From: JBEKSX01 sp049516635
GTDB taxonomy: Bacteria > Bacteroidota > Ignavibacteria > Tepidaquicellales > OLB5
Assembly: GCA_049516635.1 (NCBI GenBank)
Contig: JBEKSX010000039.1
Span: 1 to 26,262 of the forward strand
Reading direction: 5' to 3'
Length of the DNA: 26,262 nt
The first letter of the stretch is position 1. Each line of letters opens with the position of its first letter. A program made the translations under genes and the position numbers. Under the pieces are notes generated by a model. That model had not been told where the DNA came from and ran no database searches. It worked only from the letters and a program-made list of their open reading frames with translations. This document shows, piece after piece, positions 22,927-26,262 of the stretch.

Positions 22927-23232
22927 TCAATGATTTTTTTCAGTTAAAATAACATTAAAGAATTTTGCTTTCGGATTACCTTCGAGAATCGGGAAAACTT
23001 TTTCCGATGCTTTTTGCCGTTTGGGACTGTGGTACATTACCATAAATGTTTCTTTGCTTTCATGTTCCACAAGACCTACGTATTTACCCGGTTCCGTATC
23101 CGATTTTAACAGCTTTCTGGAAATGAATCCTTTGAAATTTTTATAAACTGAATTTGACCACTGAAACCATTTGATAAATTTATCTTCTTTTCCCTCTTTG
23201 ATTGGAGGGAATTCTGCTGTATTTATAAACAT
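22927..23232 (-). CDS. Antibiotic biosynthesis monooxygenase (ABM)-like protein
   Basis: A 101-residue protein with the dimeric alpha+beta barrel layout of the ABM family: MFINTAEFPPIKEGKEDKF (strand then helix), FKGFISRKLLKS, KYVGLVEHESKETF and a final strand FFNVILTE. The family includes quinone-type monooxygenases and heme-degrading IsdG enzymes, neither needing a built-in cofactor; I see no residue that decides between them. It lies in the same direction as, and 97 bases after, the broken hemerythrin gene at the end of the nitric-oxide module. A role in haem or radical detoxification would suit the context but is only an inference. Confidence 0.7.
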   Translation of the reverse strand: MFINTAEFPPIKEGKEDKFIKWFQWSNSVYKNFKGFISRKLLKSDTEPGKYVGLVEHESKETFMVMYHSPKRQKASEKVFPILEGNPKAKFFNVILTEKNH

Positions 23233-23329
23233 GTATTTAATTTTTATTTATTAAACCTTAATTTTAAGTATTCACCAATCAATATTGAAGCATGGTATAA
23301 GACTTATTCTTCATTCTGTGAGTGCAACA

Positions 23330-23692
23330 TCAATTTTTCTGCGAAACCGCAACTTCAGGATGATGCTCAGCAGTTGCATATTGCACTAAAACTTTTAAAG
23401 TTGCAACAATTTGTTGATGTTCTGATAACATTTCCGGAAGTTCCGTTTTCAGTTTATCGGTCATGGGGATTACCTGTTTCATTTCTTCAGAAAGTATACC
23501 TGAAGCAATAAGCGGTAGCAAGCCTAAAGGAGGAAGTGCGTATTCCTCTTCTTTCACAAAATGCGGATGCATCAATTTTGCTACTGTTTTTGCAGTTACA
23601 CCTGTATTGGCTGAAAGCTGGGAGGCTTACCTAAGCATGTTATGCAATTCTTCATGTTCTGCTTTTAATGGATATGGTATTTTAAATTCCAT
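23330..23692 (-). pseudogene. Hemerythrin-like gene with one in-frame stop
   Basis: From ATG at 23692 the frame encodes MEFKIPYPLKAEHEELHNM, then at codon 22 meets TAA (23629-23627), and in the same frame goes on with ASQLSANTGVTAKTVAKLM, HPHFVKEEEYALPPLG and EMLSEHQQIVATL to a normal stop at 23330. The two halves make one hemerythrin-type (HHE) helical bundle with histidines and glutamates in HEELH, HFVKEEE and EHQQ. The lost residue was probably glutamine (CAA to TAA) or lysine. An ATG at 23575 could start an 81-residue C-terminal piece, without the first iron-binding helix. It lies 7 bases after the DUF6448-type gene in the nitric-oxide module. Alternatives are a sequencing error or stop readthrough. 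Confidence 0.8.
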
Positions 23693-23699
23693 AATATTC

Positions 23700-24368
23700 T
23701 TATTTCTTTCTATAATATAATGTCACAAATAAAACGCTTGTGATGAAGAAAATTCCTGATAAAATCCAAGGAATATGTTCCGAATGCTCGCTTTCCTCAA
23801 TATGTCCAGGATTATGCACTTCTTCCTCACCTTCAGCAAAGTGAAAGAATTGTACATATGCCTCGATGTATTCTCTGCCTGCTTTGACATTATTAACATC
23901 GAAATTCTTTAGCAACATTACTTTATCAAAACGTTTCTTCAATTCTGCAAGCTTATCTTTCGGCACTAAGCCATTCAGTGGAGAAAGGTTCCCCAATGCT
24001 ATACATTTATCAGCAGCAAGAATTTTCTCGTCAATTGGAGTTCCGGACGGCTTAACCCCCGTATATGGTTCTCCTTCTCCACTTCTATGAACCCTAACTA
24101 ACGTTTCAAAGAAGTAATTGTCTGCGAGTGTATCAGCTTCAGGACTAAGTACCCTGACTTTCATTGTGAGATCGAAAGCTTCTTTTATCTCTTTTTCATT
24201 AACAGCCGGAACCCATTTAAGGACATAGTTAACATTATTTTGTTCTATGGCTTTCCTTGCATCAGCTACTACAGGACCATCCATGGTGTCGCAATGTGAA
24301 AACGCGAAATTAGCAGGTAAAACCAACAGTATTACCAATGAAATAATAAAAAATAATTTTGTTTTCAT
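23700..24368 (-). CDS. Exported DUF6448-type protein with C-terminal membrane helix
   Basis: A 222-residue protein with a signal peptide (about 1-24, cleaved near FAFS-H) and a C-terminal membrane helix (about 200-217, then YYRKK), so most of it would be in the periplasm. The mature part opens with HCDTMDGPVV, followed by ARKAIEQNNVNYVLKWVP, NYFFETLVRVHRSGEGEPYTG and KCIALGNLSPLNGL. I connect this pattern with the DUF6448 family, whose function is unknown. The conserved histidine and cysteine right after the signal peptide suggest metal or haem binding. A histidine- and glutamate-rich linker (HNPGHIEESEHSEHI) precedes the last helix. It lies 16 bases after the hemerythrin gene and is probably in one operon with it and norB. 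Confidence 0.7.
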   Translation of the reverse strand: MKTKLFFIISLVILLVLPANFAFSHCDTMDGPVVADARKAIEQNNVNYVLKWVPAVNEKEIKEAFDLTMKVRVLSPEADTLADNYFFETLVRVHRSGEGEPYTGVKPSGTPIDEKILAADKCIALGNLSPLNGLVPKDKLAELKKRFDKVMLLKNFDVNNVKAGREYIEAYVQFFHFAEGEEEVHNPGHIEESEHSEHIPWILSGIFFITSVLFVTLYYRKK

Positions 24369-24384
24369 AATAAACTTCCTTTAT

Positions 24385-24939
24385 TTATTTTAAGTAAATA
24401 CTTTTTAGTTCTTTTAATAAGTGATGATATTCTTCATGTTTTCCAATACCAATTTTCTCAACTTCCAGTTTCTCAAAAGCATCAAATATTTTTGATTGTT
24501 CTGCTTCATTTAAAACTTTGTCAGCCATCATAAAAAGAATATTATTTTCTTTTTCAATATGATTTCTGAGAAGCTCAACATAGCTCATCGAGCTTGAGAT
24601 TATGTTATTGATTTCTTGTTTATTACCAGCTATATACTTTTCAAAGGCACTGCTCAATGATTTTATATGACCTCTGCCCAACTGATGCTCATTAAGCATC
24701 ACAGCTATCGGACCACCTTCTTTTGGAATACCATGATTTACCATAGCCGGAAAAAGAATATCTTCCTCTTTGCCATGATGGCATTTATCTGCAAAACCTT
24801 TGACAAACTCAATGATTTTAGCATAATGATCCTTATTCAGGTCATTGCCCTCTCTAAGATCATTTGAAATATTTTCTATGATAGTAAGCATAAGTTTAAT
24901 GCCTTCGTGTTCATCTTTTAGTTGTTGTGTAGCTTTCAT
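24385..24939 (-). CDS. Hemerythrin domain protein
   Basis: A 184-residue cytosolic four-helix-bundle protein with a di-iron site. The iron-ligand pattern is visible: H10 in KDEHEGIK, H54-H55-x2-E58 in CHHGKEEDILFP, H84 in LNEHQLGRGH with H90, and H128-x3-E132 in LRNHIEKENNILF. A C-terminal helix with HEEYHHLLKEL adds more histidines. Such proteins bind O2 or NO, or repair iron-sulfur centres (the RIC/YtfE relatives), though no N-terminal ScdA domain is present. It is 21 bases after norB, with a good ribosome-binding site (AAGAGGAAA), which supports a part in the response to nitric oxide. Confidence 0.9.
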   Translation of the reverse strand: MKATQQLKDEHEGIKLMLTIIENISNDLREGNDLNKDHYAKIIEFVKGFADKCHHGKEEDILFPAMVNHGIPKEGGPIAVMLNEHQLGRGHIKSLSSAFEKYIAGNKQEINNIISSSMSYVELLRNHIEKENNILFMMADKVLNEAEQSKIFDAFEKLEVEKIGIGKHEEYHHLLKELKSIYLK

Positions 24940-24960
24940 TTCATTTTCCTCTTGTTATTA

Positions 24961-26262
24961 TTATTGATTTTCTTTTTCGTCTTTCTTAATTGACCATCCT
25001 GTTTTTAGTCCAATCACAAACATAGCTAAAGCAAGCGTTCCGATTGCAAATATTGTGTCTCCGATTATTCTTAACCACCGAAGCGTTTGTAAAGTGGGCT
25101 CCTGCATAAATTCAGCTGAACGAGCGAACCACATACCGTGTTTAATACTTGCAATAGTTTGAAGAACACCTACAGGAAGAAGGCTAATTACCGCCATAAG
25201 TAATAGTCCAATATTCAATAACCAAAAGGCAATACTAACATATCTATCCTTCCAGATATATTTACTTGTGAGACCTTTTAGGACGAATAACATCAATCCA
25301 ATACCCAACATTCCATATACACCAAAAAGAGCAGTATGCGCATGAACAGCGGTTGTATTTAGTCCTTGCATATAATACAGAGCGATTGGGGGATTAATAA
25401 GAAATCCGAATAAACCAGCTCCGACAAGATTCCAAAAGCTAACAGAAATAAGGAAATAGATTGGCCATTTGTATGTTTTAACCCACTCAGTTGCCTTGCT
25501 TATTCTTAAATTATGATATACTTCAAAACCCATTAAAACGAGAGGTACTACTTCAAGAGCGCTGAAAGTAGCGCCAAGTGCGATGACTGCCGTAGGTGTA
25601 CCGGCGAAGTACAAGTGATGGAAGGTTCCGATAATTCCACCGCTCAGGTAAACTATGGTAGAAAACAAAACAGCAAATGTTGCAAATTTAATATTCAGTA
25701 AACCCATTCTTACAAAAAGAAAAGCTGTGATAACGGTTGCAAATACTTCGAAAAATCCTTCTACCCAAAGATGGACTACCCACCATCTCCAGTATTCTGC
25801 AATTGATAAATGTGTTTGCTGTCCCCACATTAACCCTGCACCATAAAATGCTGCAATAGCAATAGATGAAATAATAAACAGGGTTAATAACTGTCTGCTT
25901 TCTGAGGGTTTTTTAAGTGCGGGCATTAATGCACGGAATATAAGAATCAACCATATAATTAAACCTACAAAAAGAAACAATTGCCAGAATCTTCCAAGGT
26001 CAACATATTCGTAACCCTGGTGTCCAAACCAGAAATTCTGTGCAAGTCCAAGTTTCTGCATTATCCCCATCCATTCACCCATTAATGAACCTACAACAAT
26101 AATAAGTAATGCAATAAACAGAAAATTTACACCAATCCTTTGAAACTTGGGCTCAATACCCGATACAGCAGGAGCTATATATAAACCTGTTGCCAGCCAG
26201 GATGTTGCAATCCAAAATATTGCTAATTGCACATGCCATGTACGCGAGACAGAATAAGGAAG
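24961..26262 (-). CDS. norB: Nitric oxide reductase large subunit (NorB), 3' part
   Basis: The membrane haem-copper-oxidase superfamily enzyme that reduces two NO to N2O. The frame is open to the window end: codons before the GTG at 26232 encode SRTWHV, which fits the conserved NorB sequence, so the start lies outside. About twelve membrane helices are visible. NorB marks: YWRWWVVHLWVEGFFEVFAT with the FeB-ligand histidine and the NorB-specific glutamate of HLWVEG, GTFHHLYFAG with the FeB histidine pair, and HAHTALFGVYG with haem-b3 and low-spin-haem histidines. The lack of a nearby norC suggests the single-chain quinol type, but the N-terminal extension that would prove it is not in the window. 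It heads the run norB - hemerythrin - DUF6448-type - broken hemerythrin. Confidence 0.92.
   Translation of the reverse strand, partial: LPYSVSRTWHVQLAIFWIATSWLATGLYIAPAVSGIEPKFQRIGVNFLFIALLIIVVGSLMGEWMGIMQKLGLAQNFWFGHQGYEYVDLGRFWQLFLFVGLIIWLILIFRALMPALKKPSESRQLLTLFIISSIAIAAFYGAGLMWGQQTHLSIAEYWRWWVVHLWVEGFFEVFATVITAFLFVRMGLLNIKFATFAVLFSTIVYLSGGIIGTFHHLYFAGTPTAVIALGATFSALEVVPLVLMGFEVYHNLRISKATEWVKTYKWPIYFLISVSFWNLVGAGLFGFLINPPIALYYMQGLNTTAVHAHTALFGVYGMLGIGLMLFVLKGLTSKYIWKDRYVSIAFWLLNIGLLLMAVISLLPVGVLQTIASIKHGMWFARSAEFMQEPTLQTLRWLRIIGDTIFAIGTLALAMFVIGLKTGWSIKKDEKENQ

Noticed and set aside
23576..23692. Frameshift in the hemerythrin-like gene
   Set aside because: Codon counting shows both halves in the same frame with 39 codons between the two ATGs; the lesion is a stop codon, not an indel.
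23463..23720. 85-codon plus-strand frame opposite the broken hemerythrin
   Set aside because: It is antisense to the HHE reading frame, which has recognisable family motifs.
26230..26232. GTG as the start of norB
   Set aside because: The frame stays open to the window edge and the upstream residues SRTWH belong to the conserved NorB sequence, so this is an internal valine.
24961..26262. cbb3-type cytochrome oxidase subunit I
   Set aside because: The HLWVEG glutamate and the overall helix sequence fit NorB, and no ccoO or ccoP-like gene is adjacent.
1..26262. tRNA or rRNA genes
   Set aside because: No cloverleaf with a TTCRANY arm or conserved rRNA segment was recognised by eye; a covariance search would be needed to exclude them fully.

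Overview
The window looks like chromosome from a free-living member of the Bacteroidota/Chlorobiota (FCB) group, most plausibly an Ignavibacteria-type lineage. I infer this from gene content and order (a pheT - coiled-coil - zapA - 6S-like RNA - rny - coaE block), weak Shine-Dalgarno sites at several starts, envelope proteins typical of the group, and many short palindromic dispersed repeats. No rRNA or tRNA gene was recognised, so the placement is an inference.

Layout. 1-4379 (+): envelope folding genes, with the end of one parvulin-type chaperone, a complete SurA-like protein, and a large membrane-anchored vWA protein. 4380-4911: a seven-iron-type ferredoxin behind a palindrome that fits the IscR/Rrf2 operator core. 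5011-11860 (-): a housekeeping block that reads pheT, a coiled-coil protein, zapA, a probable 6S RNA, rny, coaE and an argD-like aminotransferase. 11861-15580 (-): fatty acid hydroxylase, SIMPL protein, a REP-associated transposase framed by four perfect hairpins, a four-helix membrane protein and a SAM methyltransferase; a 125-bp direct repeat brackets the methyltransferase. 15916-19130 (+): a visibly AT-richer accessory island holding a BglII-type restriction-modification pair, a DUF2513 protein, a HEPN-motif protein and a small membrane-anchored protein. 19131-19906: gene-free DNA packed with palindromic repeats, including two tandem units whose hairpin stems change in a coordinated way. 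19907-20515 (+): a PEBP-family lipoprotein. 20630-22491 (-): archease and RtcB RNA ligase. 22927-26262 (-): a nitric-oxide module of NorB (cut by the window end), a hemerythrin, a DUF6448-type exported protein, a second hemerythrin-like gene broken by one in-frame stop, and a small monooxygenase-like protein.

How the genes work together. The housekeeping block links translation (PheT), division (ZapA), mRNA decay (RNase Y), polymerase control (6S RNA) and coenzyme A synthesis. The distal module probably reduces nitric oxide at the membrane, with di-iron hemerythrin-like proteins buffering NO or O2 or repairing iron sites. The AT-rich island is a small defence locus. The strongest candidates for something undescribed are the covarying palindromic units at 19391-19727, the HEPN-motif protein beside the restriction system, and the coiled-coil gene locked between pheT and zapA.
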